A stretch of 64,000 bases of DNA from Legionella sp. (GCA_017306715.1 JAFKHV010000009.1:1-64000); one strand, 5' to 3'. Positions 27,694 to 37,379 are shown, numbered from the stretch's first letter. Notes: a model not told the origin generated them from the letters alone. Numbers and translations are program-made.

Positions 27694-28796
27694 TATGGGA
27701 TTTACCAAATTTACTTATCTGTTTCATTATTATTATCAGTGCGCAGATTTTAGATAAAATTACTCTAAAGCACGCTCTGTGTTTGGCTTTTATTAGTTTG
27801 GTTCCATTTTGCTTAAATTATGTGATTTTTGACCCCCATTACATGCCGGATCAATTTAGCTACTGGCATATGTTGCAACGAATACGAGATTTCACCTACA
27901 CACCCTATAATTATAATGTTCGCGTAACTGAAGCGTCATTTATCTATGCTTTTTTACCGCTGCCCTTTGTTGAAACGATAAACAGCATGGGTTTTTTCAA
28001 TAAATTTTTATTTATCTGTATTTTTATCTGGGCGGCTTCAGCCTTAAAACTACGTGGCTGGGTACTATGGTTTTTACTCTTTTATCCAAGCCTATTACTT
28101 TATAGCTCTTTAAGCTTACGCGAGATGCTCATTTGCACCTTGATGTTGCTTGTTTTGTGGGCAACAATTCATGAGTGGTACGGACTGGTATTCATTGCTC
28201 TAGCGCTCTTGTTTGAAGTTAAAATGCAAAACGCCTTATTAGTTGGCGCATTTTCTGTCCTCTATCTCGCGACAAAAAAGATATCTTTTCCGCATTCTAA
28301 GTTCATGCTTCTTTTCGCCGTAATCACGGGCTGCATTCTTTTCTATATCAGTTTTCCTTATATAGGAACGAAAATTGAATATTACCGTATTCGCATGTAT
28401 TTAGAAGATGGGGGTTTACTGGCAGATTACCAGCCCATAAAAACCATGACCGATTTATTCAGCAATAGTCTCTACGGCTTTATGCGTGCCTTATTATATC
28501 CTTTGCCCTGGATGGCAAAAAGTTCCCTGCAATTCATGCAAGCGATTGAAAATATAATTGTGACGACCATTCTTTTGGTCTATACCATTTATGCTGGGCG
28601 GCTTATTCCCAAAGCAACTGCTTTTTGGGCGTTTTTTTTGCTATCAGGTTTGATTATGTATGGTCTTATCGTGGCCAATGTCGGGACTTTGGTACGTTAT
28701 CGCTTTCCATTTATCGTAGTCTATTTGATTTTTTTAAGCTATGAGCTCGTGCAATATCGGCAGCAACAATTGATGGATAAGCCTCATTATGCATAA
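27690..28796 (+). CDS. Polytopic membrane protein, probable Wzy-type polysaccharide polymerase
   Basis: 368 residues from ATG 27690, which overlaps the preceding stop (ATGA) and has GGAAGAG 8 nt upstream. A GTG at 27681 is an alternative. I count about nine to ten membrane helices. A moderately long polar loop lies near residues 215-270 (YYRIRMYLEDGG to KTMTDLFSN), as in O-antigen and EpsG-type polymerases. Wzy proteins are too divergent for certain assignment by eye, so the call rests on topology and on position between two glycosyltransferase genes. The gene is more AT-rich than its neighbours. Confidence 0.72.
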   Translation: MIWDLPNLLICFIIIISAQILDKITLKHALCLAFISLVPFCLNYVIFDPHYMPDQFSYWHMLQRIRDFTYTPYNYNVRVTEASFIYAFLPLPFVETINSMGFFNKFLFICIFIWAASALKLRGWVLWFLLFYPSLLLYSSLSLREMLICTLMLLVLWATIHEWYGLVFIALALLFEVKMQNALLVGAFSVLYLATKKISFPHSKFMLLFAVITGCILFYISFPYIGTKIEYYRIRMYLEDGGLLADYQPIKTMTDLFSNSLYGFMRALLYPLPWMAKSSLQFMQAIENIIVTTILLVYTIYAGRLIPKATAFWAFFLLSGLIMYGLIVANVGTLVRYRFPFIVVYLIFLSYELVQYRQQQLMDKPHYA

Positions 28797-29940
28797 AAAA
28801 AACAAATCCATTTCATTAGTCCACATCATTACTGGCCTGCATGTCGGGGGCGCTGAACTTATGTTAAAACAGCTGGTACTCGCCGCAAAGGTAAAAGACG
28901 ATATCGGCGTAATCTCACTCACAGGTATGGGGCTTATTGGTGAGGAATTACAACAAGCAGGGATTTCTGTATATACCTTTAATTTTCATCAACCCATGCG
29001 CTTATTGTCGCAATTTGTGTTGTTATGGAAGCTGTTAAAAAAAGTGCAACCCGAGGTGGTACAAACCTGGTTATATCACGCAGATTTTTTTGGGGGCTTG
29101 GCTGCACGCCTTGCTGGATGTAAACACGTTGTTTGGGGTATTCGCAATACTAATGTTCCCCATAATAATCGCCAAACATACTGGTTAATGCGATTGTGCG
29201 CACGGCTTTCGACTTTTATCCCACAAAAAATTGTGTGTGTTGCTGAGGCCGCACGGCAACAACATGTGCGCTATGGGTATCAGGAAAATAAAATGGCTGT
29301 AATTGGTAATGGTTTTGATTTTACGCGCTTTGACCCAACTCAAGTTTCGACTGCTGATGCACGGCGGACGTTTAAGATCACTCAAGATGAGTTTATTATC
29401 GGGTGCATTGGCCGCTATCATCTAGACAAAGGGCAAGATGTACTTGTGGCTGCGGCTGCGACTTTAAAACCATTGTTAGCGGCTAAGAATATTCGCTTTT
29501 TGTTGGTAGGACGAAGTTGTGATACGAACAATGAGAACCTGATGCGCTTACTGAACCAACACGAGTTAACGGCTTATTTTATTCTTGCAGGTGAGCGTTA
29601 TGATGTTCCTGTCTGCCTGGCTGCCATGGATATGTATTGCATGCCCTCGCGTACAGAGGGTTTTCCAAATGGTTTAGGCGAGGCAATGGCTATGGGCTTA
29701 CCCTGCCTTGCTACCCAGGCGGGCGATACGGTACAGCTTACGGCTGATAGCGCAATTCTTGTACCCCCAAACGATGCTCAGGCTTTGGCGCATGGTCTAG
29801 AAGACATTCTGAATATGCCAGTAGCAGCCCAAAAACAACTAGGTGCGCACGCTGCCCAGCGGGTGCGCGCACTGTTTTCATTAGAGCGAACGTGTACTCA
29901 GTTTAATACACTTTATCAGAATTTAAGGGAGGCTTCCTGA
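28789..29940 (+). CDS. Family 4 glycosyltransferase
   Basis: 383 residues with a GT-B fold. The acceptor-side opening is HIITGLHVGGAELML, the loop typical of GT4 enzymes. The donor side has IGCIGRYHLDKGQD and the E-x7-E region MPSRTEGFPNGLGEAMAMG, followed by CLATQAGD. The start overlaps the polymerase gene by 8 nt and its stop lies 2 nt before the next ATG, so the operon is tightly coupled. Probably adds the second or later sugar of the repeat unit. Specificity unknown. Confidence 0.9.
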   Translation: MHKKNKSISLVHIITGLHVGGAELMLKQLVLAAKVKDDIGVISLTGMGLIGEELQQAGISVYTFNFHQPMRLLSQFVLLWKLLKKVQPEVVQTWLYHADFFGGLAARLAGCKHVVWGIRNTNVPHNNRQTYWLMRLCARLSTFIPQKIVCVAEAARQQHVRYGYQENKMAVIGNGFDFTRFDPTQVSTADARRTFKITQDEFIIGCIGRYHLDKGQDVLVAAAATLKPLLAAKNIRFLLVGRSCDTNNENLMRLLNQHELTAYFILAGERYDVPVCLAAMDMYCMPSRTEGFPNGLGEAMAMGLPCLATQAGDTVQLTADSAILVPPNDAQALAHGLEDILNMPVAAQKQLGAHAAQRVRALFSLERTCTQFNTLYQNLREAS

Positions 29941-29942
29941 TT

Positions 29943-31850
29943 ATGTGTGGCTTTTCCGGTTATCTGTCATCAGTAAATAGAACAAATCCCAGCACCTTAT
30001 TAACTGCGATGGGTGAGGCATTACACCACCGAGGACCCGATGCGCAAAATTTTTGGTTTGATGAGCAGGCGGGTATTGGTTTATCCCATGCACGTCTGGC
30101 CATCGTTGATTTAAGCGTGGCTGGACAGCAACCCATGCACTCAAGCACGGGTCGTTATGTTATTGTTTTCAATGGTGAAATTTATAATCATTTACAGTTA
30201 AGAGCGCGATTATCGCATCAAAATTTTCGTGGACATTCGGATACGGAAACACTGCTTGCGGCAATTGAAGCCTGGGGTTTAGAAGAAACGCTAAAACAGG
30301 CGATTGGAATGTTTGCTCTTGCTTTATGGGATTGTCAGGAAAAGCAATTATTTCTCGCACGAGACCGTGCGGGTGAAAAGCCCCTCTATTATGGATGGCA
30401 AGAGAATAACTTTATATTTGGTTCGGAGTTAAAAGCGTTAAAGGTACATCCAGCCTTCAAACGAGAAATCAATCAGCAGGCTTTATCGTTATTTTTAAGA
30501 TACAACTACATACCCGCCCCGCATGCAATTTATCAGAATATATATAAGCTGGCACCAGGAACCATCTTAAGCGTTTCTTTAAGGCAAAAAGAACCGAAAG
30601 CGATACCTTATTGGTCCTTCACCGAAGTCATTGATAGGGGGCAGGCGCAGCTGCATAAAGGTAGTGAACACGAGGTAATCGCAGAGCTAGAACAGCTGCT
30701 CATAAATGCTGTAGGACAACAAATGGTCGCTGATGTACCCCTTGGTGCCTTTCTTTCAGGGGGAGTGGACTCCTCAACGATTGTGGCCTTAATGCAAGCA
30801 CAATCAGCTCGCCCAGTTCGAACGTTCTCGATTGGCTTTCAAGAAGCTCAATTTGATGAGGCACCTTATGCTCGTGCAATTGCGGCCCATTTAGGCACGC
30901 AGCATACAGAACTTTATATCAACACCACCGATGCCCAGGCAATTATTCCAAAATTACCTGGCTTGTATGACGAACCCTTTGCTGATTCATCGCAAATACC
31001 CACTTTTTTAGTGGCAGAACTCGCGCGGCAGCAAGTAAAAGTCGCTTTAAGTGGAGATGCCGGTGATGAGCTTTTCTGTGGCTATAATCGCTATGTGCTG
31101 ACCTCGCGGTTATGGAAGAAAATCAACAAAATCCCCTTACCTATGCGTCAAAAAGCGGCCTTAATGTTAAATCGGGTTGCGCCAGCAACCTATGAGCACA
31201 TGGTGGATATAGTGCCTTTTTTAAGACGCTACAAACAGTTCGCCGGAAAAATGCACAAAGCTTCTGCTGTCTTAGCCAGTGGCTCCGTACTTGAAGCATA
31301 CGAACAGCTCATTGCGCACCATGCTCAACCTGAGAAATTTTTACATAGTCCTAAAATAGTTACGAATAGATTACCTCAAATTGATTCGCTCGATGAAATC
31401 AGTCACATGATGGCCCTGGATTTTATGAGCTATCTACCGGACGATATTTTAGTGAAGGTCGACCGTGCGGCCATGGGGGTATCCCTGGAAACCCGCGTCC
31501 CATTTTTAGATCATCGGATCATTGAATTTGCCTGGTCAATGCCTTTAGCGCTGAAACTTCATGCTGGAAAAAGTAAATGGCCTTTGCGGCAAATTTTATA
31601 TCGCTATGTTCCTGAGGCTTTAATTGAGCGTCCAAAAATGGGCTTTGCAATCCCTCTGGCGGAGTGGTTGCGTGGTTCGTTACGACCGTGGACAGAAGAA
31701 TTGCTTGCACCAAAACGCCTGCAACAAGAAGGCTTTTTCAATGCTGATGAGGTCAGTCAATTATGGCAACGTCACCTTGAAGGTAAAGGGAATCATGCTG
31801 CTTTGCTGTGGAACATTTTAATGTTTCAAGCCTGGTATGTACAGCAGTAG
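29943..31850 (+). CDS. asnB: Asparagine synthetase-type glutamine amidotransferase of the polysaccharide locus
   Basis: 635 residues. Cys1 follows the initiator Met (MCGFSGY), then HHRGPDAQ, ARLAIVDLS and VFNGEIYNH complete the glutaminase domain. The synthetase domain has the PP-loop SGGVDSS (about 273-279) and SGDAGDELFCGYNRY. Classical AsnB makes asparagine. Homologues inside polysaccharide loci (for example WbpS in Pseudomonas O6) are thought to amidate hexuronic acids, and this one sits two nucleotides after a glycosyltransferase in a locus that makes uronic-acid donors. I infer the sugar role from context. Asparagine synthesis is the alternative. Confidence 0.92.
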   Translation: MCGFSGYLSSVNRTNPSTLLTAMGEALHHRGPDAQNFWFDEQAGIGLSHARLAIVDLSVAGQQPMHSSTGRYVIVFNGEIYNHLQLRARLSHQNFRGHSDTETLLAAIEAWGLEETLKQAIGMFALALWDCQEKQLFLARDRAGEKPLYYGWQENNFIFGSELKALKVHPAFKREINQQALSLFLRYNYIPAPHAIYQNIYKLAPGTILSVSLRQKEPKAIPYWSFTEVIDRGQAQLHKGSEHEVIAELEQLLINAVGQQMVADVPLGAFLSGGVDSSTIVALMQAQSARPVRTFSIGFQEAQFDEAPYARAIAAHLGTQHTELYINTTDAQAIIPKLPGLYDEPFADSSQIPTFLVAELARQQVKVALSGDAGDELFCGYNRYVLTSRLWKKINKIPLPMRQKAALMLNRVAPATYEHMVDIVPFLRRYKQFAGKMHKASAVLASGSVLEAYEQLIAHHAQPEKFLHSPKIVTNRLPQIDSLDEISHMMALDFMSYLPDDILVKVDRAAMGVSLETRVPFLDHRIIEFAWSMPLALKLHAGKSKWPLRQILYRYVPEALIERPKMGFAIPLAEWLRGSLRPWTEELLAPKRLQQEGFFNADEVSQLWQRHLEGKGNHAALLWNILMFQAWYVQQ

Positions 31851-31851
31851 A

Positions 31852-33390
31852 TTAGGCAGAAACTTCGATGGTAGGATATTTATCATTTAGTCCCTTAGCA
31901 CACGCACGCATGAAAAGGATATTGAGCGCAACCGCGCTCGATGTTATCAACGCAAAATAACAGAATAAGTAAAATGGGTGTTGAGGTGAAGGGATGCATA
32001 GCGAAACACTGGTTAAAAAGAGCAAAGATAAAAAAAGTGAGGGAAATAAATCCCGAGTCAGCCATGACCAGTGTAGGCCTGGAACAAATCGTTGATGCAC
32101 AAAAGCTGTCCAGATACTAAAGAAAGTGAGATTCGCTGCGAACCATAATTTTGCAGCCCCAGTCATACCAAAATGCAGTGTTGCAAAGACCAATCCAGGA
32201 ATTAAAATGCTTGCAAAGATTAAGTTTCCAATCACATGTAAGCGGAGATTGCCCCAAGAATATTGCAAATAATAGGGGAACGTCGTGAATGCTAAAATCA
32301 TATTTCCTAGAGCATAGAAACGTAAGACTGGCGCTGTCGCTTGTGCAACTGCAGAATCATGCGTCCACAGCCATAAAATTTCCTGTGGGAATAAGGCCAA
32401 TAAAATACCGGCAGGAATGGTAATCGTGGCGACAAATCGACTCGCTTTACGATAAAGTTGCAATAATTCTTGCTCATTCCCTTCGGCTTTCATTTTTGCC
32501 AAGCGGGGCAAAAGCACCATACTAAAAGGGGCACTGAACAACATTACGCCGCTTGCAGCTAGTACTCCTAAAGTAAAATATCCATACTCACTGAGCGAGA
32601 GCAATCGTGAAAGCACTAATTTATCTACCTGGGTTATCAAAATCCAGATAGAAGAAGTCAGTGAAACGCTCAACGCAAAGGGTATTAATGACTGCAAGCG
32701 CTCGGTCAGAGAAGCATCGGATTTAGTTGAAGCTAAGCGCGGGGGTAATAAGTTCCAGGCCTTTAACGCCAATAATAGTAATTCAAAAAATGAGATAAAA
32801 ATTTGATAGGTGAAGAAAATCTGCGGCGTCGTACCGATGTAAACCAGAACCCACAAGACACCGAGATAACGCAAGGTCGTAAAAATCCAGGTATAGTAAC
32901 TAAGCCATACGAAGCGCTCTGCACCAATGACCATAGCCCGATAAATACCACACATCCAACGCAGCCCCACACTAATCGCCATTAATTGTATCGCGGTTTG
33001 CACGTCCTGAGGGGTCAGTTTGTGTACCTGTAGCCATTTATGCGCCAAGAATGGAGCACTAAGATATAAAACGGAAATCCCTATAATCATGAGACTGAAG
33101 AAAAAAAGCTGCAATACCCTCATGAGTTCTCGATAATCATGATTACTGATTGCCCCCCCGCGCCAACGCGCCGTCTCCCGAGAAATACTGGGGCTTAAAC
33201 CTAAATCCAGAATATTAAACCAGCTCTGCAAAGCTATAAAAAAACCAACAAGTCCATAAGCTTCGGAGCTCATAAATTTGAGATAGAAAGGCAAAATAAT
33301 GATTCCTGCCAAACTCATATAAATTTGGCTGGCATAGTTGGCGATTATATTTTTTTTAAAGCTCACGAATACCTGCAGTGCGTGGTGCAT
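31852..33390 (-). CDS. Wzx-type oligosaccharide flippase (MOP/PST family)
   Basis: 512 residues with about 12-14 membrane helices. The N-terminal IIANYASQIYMSLAGIIILPFYL and the GLVGFFIALQSWFNILDLGLSPSISRE region are characteristic of polysaccharide-export flippases. It would move undecaprenyl-linked repeat units to the periplasmic face for polymerisation. It is convergent with asnB (1-nt gap), so it belongs to the same locus but to a separate transcript. The ATG has no clear ribosome site. A GTG at 33366 with CAGG upstream is a fair alternative start. Confidence 0.88.
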   Translation of the reverse strand: MHHALQVFVSFKKNIIANYASQIYMSLAGIIILPFYLKFMSSEAYGLVGFFIALQSWFNILDLGLSPSISRETARWRGGAISNHDYRELMRVLQLFFFSLMIIGISVLYLSAPFLAHKWLQVHKLTPQDVQTAIQLMAISVGLRWMCGIYRAMVIGAERFVWLSYYTWIFTTLRYLGVLWVLVYIGTTPQIFFTYQIFISFFELLLLALKAWNLLPPRLASTKSDASLTERLQSLIPFALSVSLTSSIWILITQVDKLVLSRLLSLSEYGYFTLGVLAASGVMLFSAPFSMVLLPRLAKMKAEGNEQELLQLYRKASRFVATITIPAGILLALFPQEILWLWTHDSAVAQATAPVLRFYALGNMILAFTTFPYYLQYSWGNLRLHVIGNLIFASILIPGLVFATLHFGMTGAAKLWFAANLTFFSIWTAFVHQRFVPGLHWSWLTRDLFPSLFLSLLFLTSVSLCIPSPQHPFYLFCYFALITSSAVALNILFMRACAKGLNDKYPTIEVSA

Positions 33391-33500
33391 TAAAGGAAGA
33401 ATATGTGCCGACGATAAAAAATTTTCCGGCCGCTGTCAAATAATTACAGTCGGCACCATCGGCACCATTTCCTCCTAAAGGATGGTGCAACCATTACTTT

Positions 33501-34442
33501 TTATTTATCAATAAAAGGCAAAATCGGGCCTAAGGGTACAATTTGCGTCGGGTTAATGGTCTTATGACTGAAATAATAATGTTGTTTGATATGGAGCAAA
33601 TCAACGGTTTCAGCAATCCCCGGATGACGATATAATTTCAACATATAGGGTTGTAAACCATAATAATCAAAAATACGTTTTTTATTGGTTTTAAAATGGC
33701 CGTAATATACCGCGTCAAAACGAATAAGCGTTGTAAATAAACGCCAATCCGCCTCGGTAAGTTGATTGCCAACGAGAAAAGGTTGATGTTGCAGGTGCTC
33801 ATCCAATTCATCTAATAAAGCGAATAAGGATGCATAAGCTTCTTCGTAAGCTTCTTGCGTCGTGGCAAAACCGCAACGATAAACCCCATTGTTAATGGCG
33901 GCATAAACCCGTTCATTCATGGCATCAATTTCTGGACGTAGCTCTTCTGGATAATAATCATCTTCATTTTCGGTGAGATGATTAAATGCAGAATTAAACT
34001 GACGAATAATTTCAGCAGATTCATTATTCACAATAGTCTGTTGCTGCTTATCCCATAATACGGGAACCGTTACGCGACCCGTATAATGAGGATCAGCTTT
34101 TAGATACAGCTCGTAAAGATAGGCCAGGTTATAAAGATTATCTCCTGTAGCCCCCATCTCTTTTTTAAATTCCCAGCCCTGTTCGAGCATGTGGGGGTGG
34201 ACAATAGAGATATCGATAAAATCCTCTAACTTTTTTAAAGTTCGAAAAATTAAAGTGCGATGTGCCCAAGGACAGGCTAATGAGATATAGAGATGATAAC
34301 GCCCCTTCTCTGCCGGGAATCGGGCTTGTGTATCGGGGCTGATTGCGTCACGAAATTGCGTCGGTTCACGTTGAAAAGCGCCACCACTTTTTTTGGTGTC
34401 ATACCATTGATCCACCCACTGACCATTGAGTAAAAATCCCAT
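33501..34442 (-). CDS. yqjG: Glutathionyl-hydroquinone reductase (Xi-class GST, YqjG/PcpF type)
   Basis: Reduces glutathionyl-hydroquinones, releasing hydroquinone and oxidised glutathione. The 313 residues open with the thioredoxin-like domain and active motif CPWAHRT (Cys57). The Xi-class segments PVLWDKQQQTIVNNESAEIIR and TTLIRFDAVYYGHFKTN follow. AAGGAG lies 6 nt before the ATG. It lies 13 nt downstream of the dioxygenase gene and is probably co-transcribed with it. Confidence 0.93.
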   Translation of the reverse strand: MGFLLNGQWVDQWYDTKKSGGAFQREPTQFRDAISPDTQARFPAEKGRYHLYISLACPWAHRTLIFRTLKKLEDFIDISIVHPHMLEQGWEFKKEMGATGDNLYNLAYLYELYLKADPHYTGRVTVPVLWDKQQQTIVNNESAEIIRQFNSAFNHLTENEDDYYPEELRPEIDAMNERVYAAINNGVYRCGFATTQEAYEEAYASLFALLDELDEHLQHQPFLVGNQLTEADWRLFTTLIRFDAVYYGHFKTNKKRIFDYYGLQPYMLKLYRHPGIAETVDLLHIKQHYYFSHKTINPTQIVPLGPILPFIDK

Positions 34443-34455
34443 GAATTCTCCTTAA

Positions 34456-35703
34456 TTAATGCACCTGACCCGCGGCCATACAGGCACCAATACTAGCCGT
34501 TTTGCGTTCATTACCCGAAATGTATCCAGGGTTTTGTGCAGAATACCGCATTTCTAAAGGATTACCTATCATCGCACGAATCGCACGCGCGCCTTTGCCG
34601 GGCATACCGGCATGCATTACTTTGCGGTTATCCACTAAGAGGATGTCACCTTTTTGCCAGAGACACGAACAATAGTGCCGCCGCATCGAACGCGCAAGCT
34701 CTTGCACCTCTTCTTCATTAAAACATGTACCAACTTTTGGGGTAGTGTTTAAACCATTTTTTTTACTCGCACGTTTTTCAGACCATTTATTCAGCGCCAT
34801 ATGCCATGCCTTAACCGGGGAGTGATACAGAGGTATTCCCCATTTTGCTCCTTGTTCCAGCGCATTAAATACTTGCGGAGGCATACGCCATAAAAACCGA
34901 TGCCAAAACCAGTCAGCTCCTTGATAATCATGCATAAAAATCTTACGTAAAGCATCGTTTAACGTAGTCAATTCAAATAAATTGATGGTTAAGGCATTTT
35001 CTTGCGTTAATGGATGGTGCATTACACTGGGTTTATACATCCGTACCAAACGATTCCGCTCTTTACCAAGTAGTGGTAAATCAAAGTGTTCACAAATAGT
35101 TTCAATATGTTTCGGCTCGTGGCCATAACGTTTGGCGACCTCGTCGACCCGCCATTCGCTGACAAAAAAAGATTCTTGCTGTAAGCGCTGTTGCAAAGCC
35201 GGATTCAACTCGGCATAAATTTTTGCGGTATTAATAATTCCCGTTTCGCCACCTAGAGCAGAAGGTTCGAGACAACAAAAAGAAATATAACTGGGAACAT
35301 CGGCGGAATAATAATTTTCGGTATGAAAACCACCTAAATAAAGCGTGCCCCCCGTTTTATAAACGGAATTCGTGTATAAAACATATTGGTTTCCTGGCAC
35401 TTGATCGCGGCCATTTTCCGACATAAAGGCCTCATGAATCCCGCGAAACTCAGGAATACTCAATAAACTGTGTTCGAAATCCGCCTCATTTTTTACAGCG
35501 AAACCTCGGAACAAGAGTGCACCATATTGAGCAAGATCCTGAATAATTTGCTTGGAATGGTGTGTAAGAAAATTTTGCAGCCAAGGCACATCACGATGTT
35601 CTTGCGCTTCGAACACTAAGGGCATTTCGTGCTCGTCTGATTGAATGAGACGTTCTTCTTGACGTAAAAAGCGTACCCGCATCCCAGGATAGCGATCGTT
35701 CAT
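34456..35703 (-). CDS. TauD/TfdA-family Fe(II)/2-oxoglutarate dioxygenase
   Basis: 415 residues from ATG 35703 (AAGGA upstream). A start at 35724 adds 7 residues. Iron ligands: His127 and Glu129 in the HTE motif (GGFHTENYY) and a distal His in VMHAGMPGKG, with an Arg in ARAIRAM for 2-oxoglutarate. The phrase GALLFRGF near residue 62 and the segment ALGGETGIINTAKIY are family hallmarks. Members oxidise taurine, amino acids, or natural-product intermediates. The substrate here is unknown. A basic insert near KWSEKRASKKNG is unusual. Probably co-transcribed with the hydroquinone reductase gene. Confidence 0.88.
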   Translation of the reverse strand: MNDRYPGMRVRFLRQEERLIQSDEHEMPLVFEAQEHRDVPWLQNFLTHHSKQIIQDLAQYGALLFRGFAVKNEADFEHSLLSIPEFRGIHEAFMSENGRDQVPGNQYVLYTNSVYKTGGTLYLGGFHTENYYSADVPSYISFCCLEPSALGGETGIINTAKIYAELNPALQQRLQQESFFVSEWRVDEVAKRYGHEPKHIETICEHFDLPLLGKERNRLVRMYKPSVMHHPLTQENALTINLFELTTLNDALRKIFMHDYQGADWFWHRFLWRMPPQVFNALEQGAKWGIPLYHSPVKAWHMALNKWSEKRASKKNGLNTTPKVGTCFNEEEVQELARSMRRHYCSCLWQKGDILLVDNRKVMHAGMPGKGARAIRAMIGNPLEMRYSAQNPGYISGNERKTASIGACMAAGQVH

Positions 35704-35800
35704 GTTAATTCCTTGTAAATGCACGTTTTTTTAAATATAGCAGAGATATTATGGAAGGAAGGGTGTTCGGTGCATGAAGAAGGAATTCATGCACCACGTA

Positions 35801-37189
35801 TTAGTTTGCTTGGTATATAGCTTTCACACTTGCTTGATCATAAAGGTCTTCTGGATTAAGAAATACCAGCTCACTGAGTTCATCCATTAAAAAAGAGGCA
35901 AACGAATGACGGTGAAATCGGGTTTTATCCGCGGTTAGAAGATCTTTGATGACCGTTAATGCGCCACCTATTGAGTCAACAGCGTCACTATTAATATTCG
36001 CTCGTAATCGTTGAGCGCGGTTCTGTCCGGTTTGTCCATGACGCAATCGGGTGAATAAACCCGCACGGCCGCGATGATCGTTGATCTTTTGATACCATTC
36101 TTCGTATTTGGTAACTGCTTTACCAACAGCCTCACGAAGATTGTTTAAAGGGATTTGCTCAAGGGTGCGCCCAGGCCCAGTTTTGAACAAACTTTGCATT
36201 AACGTGGTTGTTGTTGCCTTGGAATCAGTAATTTGCTGTAACGATTTGGGGAGCAATCCTTCAGCAACTAATTGTTCGCTGGTTGTATATGCGGCATTGG
36301 TGAGTGCTGATTGCGCAGGTAAGGTGGCTGTTGCGTTTTGTAAGGTGTGGATTTGCTCTGAATTATAATTTTTTAAGCCGCTAAGGCTTGGCGCATAGTT
36401 CCACGCTTGATGTGCTATTTGAAGTTTTGCATTAAAGTCCGATAGATTCTCTACGGTTTTACCTGTTGCAAGGTAGCGTAGCGTCCAAGGATAAGCGTGG
36501 TCAATAGTTCCTGTACCCTTAATGGTTTGTTTTTTACCAAAAAACGTACCGTTATAAGGAATTATATTGATTTCTACATTCTTGGGGAGCATTTCCGGGT
36601 ACCTGCCGAAAAAATTACCCATCTCTGTTAAAATATCGTGATTATCCTCATAAAAATCTACACTGATTGTGTCTTGTGGGTGTAAACTTGCGGCGCGATG
36701 CAGCTGAGCGTAAATCAAGCTCAGTTTGGTCGAATCAGATATGGTACTTTCTTGAGGAGTAACCTTGTTGCCATAATGATGTTGCAAAATAGCCTTATAG
36801 GAATCGCCTGCGGTTTTAAACTGGTCATTTTCAGTGCGATTTCGTTTATCTATTTTGTACACGCCAAAAATATCAGCCATTAGAAAGGGTTCAATGTGGG
36901 TGTTTGCAATTTTTTTGCTGATATATCGATGGAATAAGGGTAGAACGGGCGCGAGCGAGGAGATTGGGTACAATTGGCCTTGATCGATATTATGATCCTG
37001 ACGATTGGTCCCATAACCCAAAATCACTTTATCATAATTAGTGTGTTTTAAATCAGCAATGATATGACTAAGCAAGGGTAGGTTCGTGCCGATGATCCAA
37101 TTTGGATTACTCCGTTGGGATTCGTTTAGACTACGACCCGCATGGAAAATACAGCCATCCAAATCCAGTAAAATCAGTTTGATATGCAT
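35801..37189 (-). CDS. HAD-like orphan protein, candidate Dot/Icm effector
   Basis: 462 residues. The N-terminus LILLDLDGCIFH places Asp9 and Asp11 in a HAD motif I (D-x-D-G). A Thr in GYGTNRQD (about 60) could be motif II, and the acidic DFYEDNHD (about 180-190) resembles motif IV. Together they suggest a HAD phosphohydrolase fold over the first 220 residues. The remaining 240 residues are helical with no known motif. The C-terminus is acidic and hydrophobic (DELSELVFLNPEDLYD), as in many Dot/Icm substrates. A PmrA-box-like repeat precedes the promoter. Effector status and phosphatase activity are inferences. Confidence 0.82.
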   Translation of the reverse strand: MHIKLILLDLDGCIFHAGRSLNESQRSNPNWIIGTNLPLLSHIIADLKHTNYDKVILGYGTNRQDHNIDQGQLYPISSLAPVLPLFHRYISKKIANTHIEPFLMADIFGVYKIDKRNRTENDQFKTAGDSYKAILQHHYGNKVTPQESTISDSTKLSLIYAQLHRAASLHPQDTISVDFYEDNHDILTEMGNFFGRYPEMLPKNVEINIIPYNGTFFGKKQTIKGTGTIDHAYPWTLRYLATGKTVENLSDFNAKLQIAHQAWNYAPSLSGLKNYNSEQIHTLQNATATLPAQSALTNAAYTTSEQLVAEGLLPKSLQQITDSKATTTTLMQSLFKTGPGRTLEQIPLNNLREAVGKAVTKYEEWYQKINDHRGRAGLFTRLRHGQTGQNRAQRLRANINSDAVDSIGGALTVIKDLLTADKTRFHRHSFASFLMDELSELVFLNPEDLYDQASVKAIYQAN

Positions 37190-37215
37190 TATTCTATTCC
37201 GTTCAAAAAGAAAGC

Positions 37216-37248
37216 ATTATATCGTATGGAACTTAACGGTTTATTAAG
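37216..37248 (-). promoter_or_regulatory. Promoter with PmrA-box-like direct repeat upstream of the HAD-like gene
   Basis: On the minus strand CTTAATAAA, two bases, then GTTAAGTTC (37248-37229) place TTAA motifs exactly 11 nt apart, as in the Legionella PmrA consensus. A perfect TATAAT (37221-37216) lies 7 nt further on, and the ATG about 27 nt after that. The second half-site is imperfect. Confidence 0.5.
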
Positions 37249-37350
37249 AATATATAAAAATTAGAACCGAAATTGTTAGAACACCTACTCCGTTCATTAG
37301 AACGGTTATGGTTTTTAAGCGGCCTGTTTTGACTCTAGAAGTGATTACTA

Positions 37351-37379
37351 CAGACTAAAAAATACTTTGGCTCTATAAT
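37351..37379 (+). promoter_or_regulatory. Promoter of the alpha/beta hydrolase gene at 37408
   Basis: A perfect TATAAT (37374-37379) with a weak CAGACT -35 (37351-37356) at 17 nt. The start codon is 28 nt downstream. Confidence 0.5.
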
